Positions 17,091 through 25,385 of a stretch of 64,000 nt of DNA are shown piece by piece (position 1 is the stretch's first letter; each line of letters opens with the position of its first letter). The stretch lies in assembly GCA_035710745.1 (NCBI GenBank), contig DASTCX010000004.1, forward strand, positions 124,001-188,000, given 5' to 3'. The translations under genes and the position numbers were made by a program. The DNA comes from Candidatus Eremiobacteraceae bacterium (GTDB lineage: Bacteria; Vulcanimicrobiota; Vulcanimicrobiia; Eremiobacterales; Eremiobacteraceae). Under the pieces are notes generated by a model. It saw only the letters and a program-made list of their open reading frames with translations, was not told the DNA's origin and searched no databases.

Positions 17091-18140
17091 TTAATTGTTA
17101 TCGTTGTCGGTCACGGTCGTTCCTTGTATTGTGGCCGAGACTTGGTCTTGCTCGATTAGGCTCTCGCCGGGGAGCGGGTACTTGATTTTAAAGACCGCGC
17201 CGCTATACAAGCCCGACACATAAAGTAGCTTGACCCTGCAGTCAATGGCAAGCTCGGTCGCGACGCTTCCCTGAGGCATCGGCACCTCAAGCGAAGGGGT
17301 GGACGAACCCGCTGGAAAGACATCGATACGGTTTGTTGACCCGCTCTCGGTGGCGACTATCGTGCCGTCGTCGGTGACGATCACACCCTGTGGTTCGTCT
17401 AGCGACATGCCTAGGACTTTGCCCTGAGTTGATCCCGGCGGAAACTCCTCGATGCCCGCATCGCCGGCCCCGTTGTCTCGCCGGAAGGCGACGTAGAGGT
17501 TCTCGTGCTTGTCCAAGGCAAGGCCGTCGGCTTCAATTCCGGGTGTCTGCAATGTTTGGTGCACGTGTATGCTTCCCGGCGAGTATTCCACTACCGTTCC
17601 ATTGTTTGCGTTGCCGACGTACAACACCCCATTGTTATCGACAATAGGATAAAGCGGGCGACTAAGTCCCTCAGAATAGGTGCGTTTTGGCGTGATTGAT
17701 CCGTGCGAGTACATTGTTACAGTGCTATTGTTTTGATTAGCCACGTACAGCGACTGCGTCTGTCTCTCATACCACAAGCCGTAAGGCCCATCGATTCCCG
17801 CGGTGATCGCGCCGGCTTGAGGCTGGTTTGGCTTCATCAACGGAAAGATATCAATTTGATTGAGCGACTGATCGGCGATGTATAGATACATAGTCGCCCA
17901 GCGCGGCGAGAACCATCCGGGATGTTTGACCAGGTGGGCGTAAGACGGTAGCGGCGTTCCGTGCGCAGATGGTGTGCCCGCGGCGAAACCGGGTGGAAGC
18001 AATGCGTGGTCCACGGTCCGACCGCTTGGTGGTGGGGGAGTTGTCGCCGGCAAGCCACTAGATTGACAGGCGCTCAGCAGAACTACGGCACCGAGGGCCG
18101 CTACCTGAAGCGCTCGTTTCCAGCTATTGATAGAGCTCAT
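17091..18140 (-). CDS. beta-propeller lipoprotein of unknown function
   Basis: A 349-residue exported lipoprotein (signal peptide with lipobox VVLLSAC from ATG 18140; an in-frame start 33 bases upstream is possible). After a Pro-rich linker come repeated blades with similar cores: LYIADQSLNQIDIFP, LYVANQNNSTVTMY, LYVGNANNGTVVEYSPGS, LYVAFRRDNGAG and VATESGSTNRIDVFPAGS. This is an NHL/SMP-30-like six-bladed-propeller pattern. Function is unknown; such proteins bind ligands or cell-wall partners. The gene is less GC-rich than its surroundings, as are the 250 bases upstream, so it may be a transferred insert. It stands alone, with its own terminator. Confidence 0.75.
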   Translation of the reverse strand: MSSINSWKRALQVAALGAVVLLSACQSSGLPATTPPPPSGRTVDHALLPPGFAAGTPSAHGTPLPSYAHLVKHPGWFSPRWATMYLYIADQSLNQIDIFPLMKPNQPQAGAITAGIDGPYGLWYERQTQSLYVANQNNSTVTMYSHGSITPKRTYSEGLSRPLYPIVDNNGVLYVGNANNGTVVEYSPGSIHVHQTLQTPGIEADGLALDKHENLYVAFRRDNGAGDAGIEEFPPGSTQGKVLGMSLDEPQGVIVTDDGTIVATESGSTNRIDVFPAGSSTPSLEVPMPQGSVATELAIDCRVKLLYVSGLYSGAVFKIKYPLPGESLIEQDQVSATIQGTTVTDNDNN

Positions 18141-18393
18141 AAAACAATGCCTCTCATCGACTTGGATGTTCACACTGGATAGCTGCCTGATGCGTTGACG
18201 GGCTTTGGTACTGCGCCAAACGTCCTATGCCACGAGGGCGTAAACGCCCAAATACCGGCAGAGTTGACATCCGATCAGGCCCCTGCTCGTCCACATTCTA
18301 GTTCCGACTGTTCCGGGTGTCAAGTATCGATTCGTTTCGCTATCTGTCACTAACTGTTACGCGAACCGCCGCCTAAATCGTGTGCACCATCGG

Positions 18394-19581
18394 TCATAGT
18401 TGAGGCACGACTGAGAATGCATGGTAGGCCCAGGAATACCAGACGCCATACGCGTTTGCCAAACAGGCCGCAATGACGAGCACAAAGGACGTCCCCGACG
18501 GTCTTTGCTGGAGCCCGCGTGCGATCAAACAGAACAAGAACGGTGTGAAGTCGAGAGTATGGCGCATGCCAAACTGCTCAAAGCCGTTAGTGAAGTAAAG
18601 TAGAGCCGGAATCGCAACCAGCAGTGTGGCGCTCCATAACAGAATTGTCTCCCGGTTGAGTTTTGCGGAAAAGGCGATCGCGAGCTCTGGGCTCGTGAAT
18701 GTCAGGGCGACGCCAAACCCCGTGGGCCGAACCCAGGGCATTTGGACGTAGAACTGCGGTGCGAGAAAGAGCCAACTGTAAAGGTTGAACGGGATGTGAT
18801 CTATTGAAAATGGTGATCCAATAGGTGATCCCATATTTTGATCTTCGTGGTAAAAGATCATGAAGCCCAAGTCGGTTGGCACATGCCAGCGTGCGTAGTT
18901 ATAGATAATTTCGAAAACTACGGCGGGCGCAAGACCCGCGAGGATGTACGCGGCGTTCTTGAGGTACTGCCGGTTTAGCGAGCGCATCTCCCATAAGAGA
19001 AAGACAGGCACAGAGAGGATGACCGGGAACCGACAAAGCACCGCGCACCCTAGCAGGAAACCCACGAGCCAATTGCGTCGCTCCCCGTACCACTCGCCCA
19101 GCGCCAGCATTAGGAACATCACCGTCGCAACGTGGGCGAACATCCAAACGGCGCCGAACGCCGAGCACCACCACAGATCAGTGCCCAAAGCCAAAGCAAC
19201 GACGAGCCACGTTTGAATGCTTGTAGGCATTTGCATTCTGGAAAACATGAGGTCCGCCGCCGCGACAGCAAAGCCACCGCAAATCACACACGCCAGCGTC
19301 TGATTGGCCATCGTGCCAAAGAAGAGCGCAAGCGGGATCATCAGGATCGCTGGTAGCGGAGCCTCGACGATAAAGTAGCTACCTTGGAACGTCACGGCGT
19401 CGATCGCGGGGCTGGGGCGATCAATCCAAACGTGTCCGTGGATCATCGCGTCGGCAAGCAGTGAGTAATTATTGTACGCAGTAGGGGCAGCAAATCCGGA
19501 CGATACGAAGTACGCCCCGACCGCCAATGCAAAAACGATCCAGAACCGCGTTCTCGTGCCCGAAAGCAGCAACTGTTTCAT
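18394..19581 (-). CDS. polytopic membrane protein, GT39/GT87-like
   Basis: A 395-residue integral membrane protein with about ten hydrophobic helices. Short loops carry acidic residues after the first helix (SLLADAMIHGHVWIDRP), reminiscent of polyprenyl-sugar-dependent glycosyltransferases (GT-C fold), but I see no decisive motif. ATG 19581 overlaps the stop of the secreted-protein gene as ATGA; the open frame continues 76 codons upstream as low-complexity shadow. Some stretches are less GC-rich than usual here. The roughly 250-base gap to the propeller gene holds only a small GGGCG/CGCCC hairpin (18236-18249). Confidence 0.7.
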   Translation of the reverse strand: MKQLLLSGTRTRFWIVFALAVGAYFVSSGFAAPTAYNNYSLLADAMIHGHVWIDRPSPAIDAVTFQGSYFIVEAPLPAILMIPLALFFGTMANQTLACVICGGFAVAAADLMFSRMQMPTSIQTWLVVALALGTDLWWCSAFGAVWMFAHVATVMFLMLALGEWYGERRNWLVGFLLGCAVLCRFPVILSVPVFLLWEMRSLNRQYLKNAAYILAGLAPAVVFEIIYNYARWHVPTDLGFMIFYHEDQNMGSPIGSPFSIDHIPFNLYSWLFLAPQFYVQMPWVRPTGFGVALTFTSPELAIAFSAKLNRETILLWSATLLVAIPALLYFTNGFEQFGMRHTLDFTPFLFCLIARGLQQRPSGTSFVLVIAACLANAYGVWYSWAYHAFSVVPQL

Positions 19582-20324
19582 GGGCCCTCTGGCGGTTGGC
19601 TTGCGAAGATGTCGGGCGGCAAGGACGGCGGGAACGTGAAGCCGGAAAAGGCGATCGACTCTTTGAACGTCGCGCCGCCGTCGCCGACCGTGCAACTCAC
19701 CTGGGTCGACGTCGGCAGCCACGTGCCCCCCGCTCGGCCGAAGTCGATCGAACCCGTGCCGGTGCAACCGCTGCCGGTGACCGAGTAGGTCTCTCGGAGC
19801 GGCAGCCACGCCGTCTCGTCGAGAAAGACCGCGGTGACGGAGAAGTCGCCCGTTGTGGTCCTAACCGCGGAGATCCCGTATGCTCGTTTCCCGTTGACGA
19901 GCCTCGGCCCGATGGGCATGAGGTCGTATTCGTCGGAACTCACGGCGAATGCACGGACGTCGTACGGCCAGACCGGCCTCGTCGAGTAGTGCACGATCGC
20001 CGGGACGACCGTTGCGCCGTTGACGGCGATCGTCTCGTTGCGTTCGGCGCCGTCGACGCGGCGGTAGACGCGATGAAGCTCGACGAGCGTCCGCGTCGGA
20101 CCCGTCCGGCTCTCGCTGTATTGGAACACCATGTCTTTGAGCGGCGGCAGCGCCGCAAGCGCGGCGCGGTAGCGATCGATCGGACGGGTCACGCCGAGAC
20201 CGCTCGCCGACGGCAACGGCGCCGGCGAGGTCTGGTCGGGAGCGCCCGACGCGGGTGCTATCGAGACGGCGATCGCCGCGATGACGAGTGCGACTTCGAA
20301 ACCGCGGCGACGGCCGTCAGCCAC
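19578..20324 (-). CDS. secreted hypothetical protein
   Basis: A 248-residue exported protein of unknown function. GTG 20324 gives an N-terminal signal peptide (VALVIAAIAVSIAPASGAP). The mature part starts with a Pro/Ser linker and a helix (DRYRAALAALPPLKDMVFQYSES), then beta-rich segments (VYRRVDGAERNETIAVNG, TGDFSVTAVFLDETAWLPLRE). The pattern resembles periplasmic outer-membrane lipoprotein-sorting-like or DUF folds. Its start overlaps the alaS stop by 8 bases and its stop overlaps the membrane-protein start, so it is co-translated with both. Confidence 0.7.
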   Translation of the reverse strand: MADGRRRGFEVALVIAAIAVSIAPASGAPDQTSPAPLPSASGLGVTRPIDRYRAALAALPPLKDMVFQYSESRTGPTRTLVELHRVYRRVDGAERNETIAVNGATVVPAIVHYSTRPVWPYDVRAFAVSSDEYDLMPIGPRLVNGKRAYGISAVRTTTGDFSVTAVFLDETAWLPLRETYSVTGSGCTGTGSIDFGRAGGTWLPTSTQVSCTVGDGGATFKESIAFSGFTFPPSLPPDIFASQPPEGP

Positions 20325-22962
20325 GGAGCGCCTTGCTGATCGCGGCAGGTACCGAATCGAGTGCGGCGTCGATCCCATCAGCGTTCCGGCCGCCGCCCTG
20401 GGCGAGCGTCGCGTTGCCGCCGCCTTTGCCGTCGATATGGGGAGCGAGCGCTGCGAAGATCGACTTCGCCGTCGCACCCTTGCCGGCGACGTCGTCGCTC
20501 GAGCTGACGACGAGCGAGACCTTGCCGTCGTTCGCCGATGCGATGACGATGACGCCGCTCGGCCACTTCGATCGGATCGAATTCGCCAGCTCTCGACCGT
20601 CGACGCCTTCGTCGCCGAGTGTGCGCAGCGCGATGTAGCCGACGCCGTCCGCATCTTTTGCGCCTGCGATGTACTCGCTCGCCCGTCCGGCCGTGATCTG
20701 GCTTTGAAGAGCGGCAAGCTTTTTCTCGAGATCGCGCCGCTCGCGCGCGAGCCTTGCGACGGCTTCGGGCAGCTGTTCGATGGTCGCCGTCAGGACCGAC
20801 CCGGCTTCCTCCGCCGCATCGCGGATGCGCGCGTCGTATGCATCGGCCGATTCGGAGGCGAGGCCCTCGACGCGACGGATGCCCGCCCCGATCGCCGATT
20901 CCGACAAGAGGATGAAGTGGCCGATCTCTCCCGTCGATCCGACGTGCGTGCCGCCGCACAGCTCTACGCTCGGACCGAAGCGGACGACGCGGACGATGTC
21001 GCCGTAGCGCTCGCCCTTCATATAGACGACGCCGCGCGTGACCGCTTCCGCAAACGGCATCTCCTCGACTTCGACGTGATAGTCCGACCGGATGAGATCG
21101 TTGACTCGCGATGAGACCTCAGCGCGCTGTTCCTTCGCGAGTTGTCCGACCGGCGAATCGAAGTCGAAGCGCGTCCGGTCTGCGAAGACGGCGCTGCCGC
21201 GTTGCGCGACACCCTCGCCTGCGACGTCTTTGAGCGCGCGCTGCAAGAGATGCGTCACGGAATGGTGGCGCCTGATCTCCCGACGCCATACCGGGTCGAC
21301 GATCGCGTCGACGCGGTCGCCGGTCTTGAGCGAACCGGCCCGCACCTTGCCGACGTGCACGACGCGCCGATGCGATTTGTCCTCGTAGCGAGCGTCTTGC
21401 ACGTCGAAGGTCGCGCCGGACGTCGCGAGCACGCCGCGATCTCCCATCTGGCCGCCGCGCTCGGCATAGAAAGGCGTGCGGTCGAGGACGACGAGACCTT
21501 CGACGCCGGCGTCGAGCGAATCGACCGCGGCGCCTCGCGCGTCGCCGAGCCACAACACCGCCGCCTGCGCTTCGAGCGTCTCGTACCCCACGAAGACCGA
21601 CGGGGCGACGTCGCCGGAAGCGCCGGCGTCGACGCGGACTTCGGCGCGCTTGCTCATAGCGTCTCGGCGTGCGCGTTCGCGTTGCGCGCGCATCTCGTCG
21701 CGATAGCCGGCCATGTCGGTTTGAAGGCCTGCTTCGCTTGCGATTTCGGCGGTGAGCTCGGGCGGAAATCCGTACGTGTCGTGCAACAGGAAGACGACCG
21801 AGCCGGGGACGGCGGTATGCGAGCCCTTCAGCTGCTCGATCTTCTCGGCGAGTATCGCCTGGCCGCGTTGGATCGTCGCCTCGAAAAGCGTCTCTTCCAA
21901 GCGAACCTTCGCCGCGATCTCGGTCGCCGCGGCGGCGATCTCCGGATAACCGCTCGCGAGCGATTTCACGACCGCGGGTACGACGCCGGCGAGAAATGCG
22001 TTCGGATAGCCTAGGACCTTGCCGCTGCGGACGGCCCGGCGGATGAGGAACCGCAGGACGTAGCCGCGATCGGTGTTGCTCGGCGTCACGCCGTCTGCGA
22101 TGAGATTGACGACGGCGCGCGCGTGATCAGCGACGATGCGCCGATGGACGGCACGTTCGGACTCGGCGACCGCGCTTGCGCCACCCGCCGGAAGGCTCAC
22201 GATGATGTCCTGATAGAGATCGGTGTCGAAGATCGACGTCTTGCCGGCGATGATCATGCAGGTTCGCTCGAAGCCGAGGCCGGTGTCGATGCACTTCTTC
22301 GGCAGCGGGTGGAGCGTGCCGCTCGAGTCGCGGTCGTACTGCTGGAAGACGAGGTTCCAGAACTCGATGTAGCGGTCGCAATCCGGACAACCGACCCCGC
22401 AGGTCGGCTTCCCGCACCCGACTTGCGGCCCGAGGTCGTAGAAGATCTCGGAGCAAGGTCCGCAGGGGCCGGTCGGGCCCATATCCCAGAAGTTGTCTTC
22501 GCGCAGCCGCGAGATCCGTTCGGGCGCCAGGCCGATGTCGCGCCGCCAGATCTCCGCGGCTTCATCGTCGTCGACGTACACCGTCGCGTAGAGCCGCTCG
22601 ACGGGAAGCGCGAGGGTCTTCGTCAGGTACTCCCACGCGAACGCGATCGCTTCGCGCTTGTAGTAATCGCCGAACGAGAAATTACCGAGCATCTCGAGGA
22701 ATGTGCCGTGACGCCCGCTGCGTCCGACGTTCTCGATGTCGTTCTTGCCGCCGGCGACGCGCAGGCATCGCTGCACGGTGACGACGCGCGGGCTCGGAGC
22801 GGGTTCCTCGCCCAAGAACACGGGCACGAACGGCTCCATGCCGGCGATCGTGAACAACGTCGTCGACATCGCATCCGGTATGAGGCTCGCGCCGGGCAGT
22901 TGCTTGTGACCTTTGCCGACGAAAAAGTCGACGAAAGACCGCCGCAGCTCCGCTGAAGTCAT
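20317..22962 (-). CDS. alaS: alanyl-tRNA synthetase
   Basis: Charges tRNA-Ala in the cytoplasm; 881 residues, normal full length. It has the N-terminal class II catalytic core (LRRSFVDFFVGKGHK at the start, VGRSGRHGTFLEMLGNFSFGDY), the editing domain with the zinc ligands HHSVTHLL and CGGTHVG, and the C-Ala domain ending GGGGNATLAQGGGRNADGID-like sequence. It also has a Cys-rich insert (GCGKPTCGVGCPDCD) after the catalytic motif, as in several bacterial AlaRS. ATG 22962 begins family homology; the frame runs 121 codons further upstream inside the sigma factor gene and is spurious. It follows sigB by 22 bases. Confidence 0.97.
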   Translation of the reverse strand: MTSAELRRSFVDFFVGKGHKQLPGASLIPDAMSTTLFTIAGMEPFVPVFLGEEPAPSPRVVTVQRCLRVAGGKNDIENVGRSGRHGTFLEMLGNFSFGDYYKREAIAFAWEYLTKTLALPVERLYATVYVDDDEAAEIWRRDIGLAPERISRLREDNFWDMGPTGPCGPCSEIFYDLGPQVGCGKPTCGVGCPDCDRYIEFWNLVFQQYDRDSSGTLHPLPKKCIDTGLGFERTCMIIAGKTSIFDTDLYQDIIVSLPAGGASAVAESERAVHRRIVADHARAVVNLIADGVTPSNTDRGYVLRFLIRRAVRSGKVLGYPNAFLAGVVPAVVKSLASGYPEIAAAATEIAAKVRLEETLFEATIQRGQAILAEKIEQLKGSHTAVPGSVVFLLHDTYGFPPELTAEIASEAGLQTDMAGYRDEMRAQRERARRDAMSKRAEVRVDAGASGDVAPSVFVGYETLEAQAAVLWLGDARGAAVDSLDAGVEGLVVLDRTPFYAERGGQMGDRGVLATSGATFDVQDARYEDKSHRRVVHVGKVRAGSLKTGDRVDAIVDPVWRREIRRHHSVTHLLQRALKDVAGEGVAQRGSAVFADRTRFDFDSPVGQLAKEQRAEVSSRVNDLIRSDYHVEVEEMPFAEAVTRGVVYMKGERYGDIVRVVRFGPSVELCGGTHVGSTGEIGHFILLSESAIGAGIRRVEGLASESADAYDARIRDAAEEAGSVLTATIEQLPEAVARLARERRDLEKKLAALQSQITAGRASEYIAGAKDADGVGYIALRTLGDEGVDGRELANSIRSKWPSGVIVIASANDGKVSLVVSSSDDVAGKGATAKSIFAALAPHIDGKGGGNATLAQGGGRNADGIDAALDSVPAAISKALRG

Positions 22963-22984
22963 GGCGTCCCGGGGGTTCTGCCTT

Positions 22985-23773
22985 CTACCCCTCGTCGACC
23001 TTGAGGGATTGCTTGAGCTTCGCGAGCGCGCGCGCTTGCAGGCGCGACACGTGCATCTGCGACACGTTGAGCCGCTTCGCGATCTCGGTCTGCGAGAGGT
23101 TCTCGTAGAACCGCAGATAGACGATGACTCGCTCGCGCGGGTCGAGCACGTGGATCGCCGCTTCGAGATTCGCCTTGTTCTCGAACAGCTCGAGCGCTTC
23201 GTCATGCGCTCCGACGTAGTCGAGCAGCGTCGCCGAACGCGCTTCGCCTTCGGCAGCGAGCTCGGTGTCGAGCGAAAGCACGTTGTATGCCTGACCGAGT
23301 TCCTGGCTCTCGATGATCTCTTCAACGCTCGCCTCGAGGCGAGTCGCGAGGTCGGAAACGGTCACGGATCTCCCGAGCTCGAGCGCGAGCGTCTCGACCG
23401 CGCGATTGACGGCGAGGTTGAGCTCCTGGAGGCGGCGCGGCACCTTCACAGCCCAGCCTTTGTCGCGGAAGTGACGCTTGATCTCGCCGATGATGGTCGG
23501 GGTCGCGTACGTCGTGAACTCGACGCCGCGCTCGTTGTCGAAGCGATCGATCGCCTTGATGAGGCCGACCGTGCCGACCTGGATGAGATCGTCGATCGAT
23601 TCGCCGCGGTTGGCGAAGCGGACGGCGAGGTAGCGCACGAGGTTGAGGTGCGCGACGACGAGCTCTTCGCGGATCTCCGGGTCGCTCGAGGCGGCGTACT
23701 GGGAGAACCATTCCCGTGTCTGATCCCGGTCGAACCGCTCTTCCGCTCCGTCCGTCCGCACGCGTGAGGACAT
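22985..23773 (-). CDS. SigB/SigF-type alternative sigma factor
   Basis: A 262-residue group 3 sigma factor of the stress/sporulation type. It has region 2 (LVRYLAVRFANRGESIDDLIQVGTVG, then FDNERGVEFTTYATPTIIGE), region 3 and region 4 with helix-turn-helix NLSQTEIAKRLNVSQMHVSR. ATG 23773 is eight bases after the rsbW stop. In Bacillota the equivalent sigma is held by an anti-sigma RsbW/SpoIIAB and released by RsbV; here all three genes are adjacent in the order rsbV-rsbW-sigma. It probably controls a general stress regulon. Confidence 0.93.
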   Translation of the reverse strand: MSSRVRTDGAEERFDRDQTREWFSQYAASSDPEIREELVVAHLNLVRYLAVRFANRGESIDDLIQVGTVGLIKAIDRFDNERGVEFTTYATPTIIGEIKRHFRDKGWAVKVPRRLQELNLAVNRAVETLALELGRSVTVSDLATRLEASVEEIIESQELGQAYNVLSLDTELAAEGEARSATLLDYVGAHDEALELFENKANLEAAIHVLDPRERVIVYLRFYENLSQTEIAKRLNVSQMHVSRLQARALAKLKQSLKVDEG

Positions 23774-23781
23774 CGAGAGGT

Positions 23782-24201
23782 TCACTTCCCGAGGCGTTTG
23801 ATGAGCGTCAGCCTGGTCCCGGTCTGGTCGGACGAGTATACGACGTCGTCCATGAGCGCACGGATGAGGAACACGCCGAGCCCTCCTAGCTCCGCGTCGT
23901 CGCCCGAAGCGGGCGGTCGCGCGCCGGGCTTCGCCAGCGCGCCGCGACGCTCGACTGCGATCGCGATGCGATCGCTTTGAAGTTCGCACGCCATGCTGAG
24001 GTCGCCGTCGCCGCCGTTTTGGATGCAGCAATTGCAGGCCTCGGCGACGGCGAGCTTGAGGTCTTCGAGATCCTCGATCGAGAAATCGAGCCGGCTCGCG
24101 ATGCCGGCCGCGGTGAGACGCGCGACGCCGACCCACTCCGGCTCGGCCGGGATGTGAAGTTCGACGCGGCGCGTCTTGTTCGCCCCGCTCTCCGGGCTCA
24201 A
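23782..24201 (-). CDS. RsbW-like anti-sigma factor with degenerate ATP site
   Basis: A 139-residue HATPase-fold protein that aligns well with RsbW (PAEPEWVGVARLTAAGIASR, EDLKLAVAEAC, and the G2 box GGLGVFLIRALMDDV). Two residues needed for nucleotide binding are changed. The N-box reads EACNCCIQN, with Cys58 where kinases have Asn, and the G1 box reads AVERRG, with Arg in place of the Asp of D-x-G. It may therefore bind its sigma without phosphorylating RsbV. The start is TTG 24201, overlapping the rsbV stop as TTGA. It precedes the sigma gene by 8 bases. Confidence 0.85.
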   Translation of the reverse strand: MSPESGANKTRRVELHIPAEPEWVGVARLTAAGIASRLDFSIEDLEDLKLAVAEACNCCIQNGGDGDLSMACELQSDRIAIAVERRGALAKPGARPPASGDDAELGGLGVFLIRALMDDVVYSSDQTGTRLTLIKRLGK

Positions 24202-24545
24202 AGGCTGGCGCACGCCGCCTGCTCCGAGTCGAAGATGCCGAATATCTTCGCGAGGCCGGTGATGTCGAATATCTTCTTGATCTGCGGGTTCGTGCACACG
24301 AGATGCACGGTGCCGCTGTGCTCGCGGACGCGCTTGAGCCCGCCGATGAGGACGCCGAGCCCCGTCGAGTCGATGTAGCGCACGTTCTCGAGGTTGATGA
24401 CGAGCGCGTAGTGGCCCTTGTCGATGAGGTCGGTGATCGTCTCTTTGACCTTCGGCGACGTATAGACGTCGATCTCGCCGTTGAGGTCGACGACGCTCAC
24501 GCCGCGTGCCCCATCCGTCTGCCGTACGTCGACTTTGATATCCAC
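24198..24545 (-). CDS. RsbV-like anti-anti-sigma factor (STAS domain)
   Basis: A 115-residue STAS protein with the phospho-acceptor serine in NVRYIDSTGLGVLIGGLKR and the typical GEIDVYTSPKVKE N-terminal strand. When unphosphorylated, such proteins pull the anti-sigma off its sigma. The start is GTG 24545, and the gene lies 3 bases after the ytxH-like gene. The acceptor serine is kept although the partner kinase site next door looks damaged, so another RsbW-type kinase or none may act on it. Confidence 0.92.
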   Translation of the reverse strand: MDIKVDVRQTDGARGVSVVDLNGEIDVYTSPKVKETITDLIDKGHYALVINLENVRYIDSTGLGVLIGGLKRVREHSGTVHLVCTNPQIKKIFDITGLAKIFGIFDSEQAACASL

Positions 24546-24548
24546 CGC

Positions 24549-24893
24549 CTACTGCTCTCGCATATCGTCGATCTTCGATTGCGCGGCTTTACGGCCGGCG
24601 TCGACAGCGTCGTTCATCTTCGACCGCATGCTGTCGTACGCTTCGCGCCCCATCTGCGACAGCTGGTCGGCCTGCGCGCGGAGATCGTCGGCAACTGTCG
24701 CCGCGCGGTCGCGGACGTCGTACGCGAGATCGACAGCGCGATTCTTCGCCTCGTGCGCCCGGCCGCGGATGTAGTCGCGGGTCTCTTCACCGGTTCCCGG
24801 TGCGAGGACGATCGCGAGCGCCGCGCCGACGATGCCGCCGATCAGCAGTCCCGAGAAAAATCCAAACCCTGAATCACGGTCGCCTTTATCCAC
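24549..24893 (-). CDS. YtxH-domain stress protein
   Basis: A 114-residue protein with a Gly-rich N-terminal membrane helix (FFSGLLIGGIVGAALAIVLA) followed by PGTGEETRDYIRGRA and a long amphipathic, Ala-rich helix. This is the YtxH/Gvp-like layout common in general-stress operons. The start is GTG 24893 with a strong AGGAGG site. It is co-transcribed with the DUF948 gene upstream and rsbV downstream, as YtxG/YtxH are stress-linked in Bacillus. Confidence 0.8.
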   Translation of the reverse strand: MDKGDRDSGFGFFSGLLIGGIVGAALAIVLAPGTGEETRDYIRGRAHEAKNRAVDLAYDVRDRAATVADDLRAQADQLSQMGREAYDSMRSKMNDAVDAGRKAAQSKIDDMREQ

Positions 24894-24904
24894 TGGTAGC
24901 CCTC

Positions 24905-25309
24905 CTAGCCCTCGTCGTGCGAACCGTTGCGTCCGCGAGATCGGAAAAATGTCTTCGCTCCCTGCGACACGCCCGCGACGACGCTGACGAGGTTCGCGAG
25001 CGTCGGGGTGACCGCGGCTTGTGCGGCGTCGGCGGTCTTGGCGACCGCGCCGGCCGCGGCGGTCGCCGCATTGGCGACCTTATCGAGCTTGTCCACGATG
25101 TCTTCGATGCTCTCGGCGACGCCGCTCACATGTGTCAGCGTCTTCTGGAGCGGCTGCTCTGCCCCGGCGAGTTGGCGGTCGACGCCGTCGAGCGTCGTTT
25201 CGAGCCGCCGGAGCGTGAGGCCGAGCCTGATGCACGCGAACGCGATGCCGCCTGCGGCCGCCAGCGATGCGACGCCGATCGCGATCCACAGGAAATCTTG
25301 AGAGCTCAC
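24905..25309 (-). CDS. DUF948-like membrane-anchored coiled-coil protein
   Basis: A 134-residue protein: one N-terminal membrane helix (FLWIAIGVASLAAAGGIAFACIRL), then a coiled-coil (LRRLETTLDGVDRQLAGAEQ, VSGVAESIEDIVDKLDKV), and an Ala-rich stretch. This pattern fits DUF948 (YtxG-like). The start is GTG 25309. It pairs with the YtxH-like protein, as ytxG-ytxH do in Bacillus, where they belong to the general stress regulon. Confidence 0.75.
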   Translation of the reverse strand: MSSQDFLWIAIGVASLAAAGGIAFACIRLGLTLRRLETTLDGVDRQLAGAEQPLQKTLTHVSGVAESIEDIVDKLDKVANAATAAAGAVAKTADAAQAAVTPTLANLVSVVAGVSQGAKTFFRSRGRNGSHDEG

Positions 25310-25385
25310 GGTCTGCTTGGCCTCCTCGTCCTCGTCGCACCGAGGGACGAGGCCCCTTCTGTGGTGGGAAAGCGGGAGCCTTCCT

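Noticed and set aside
22963-23325. 121-codon N-terminal extension of alaS
   Set aside because: It overlaps the sigma factor gene in another frame, is Arg/Ser-rich and unlike any AlaRS N terminus.
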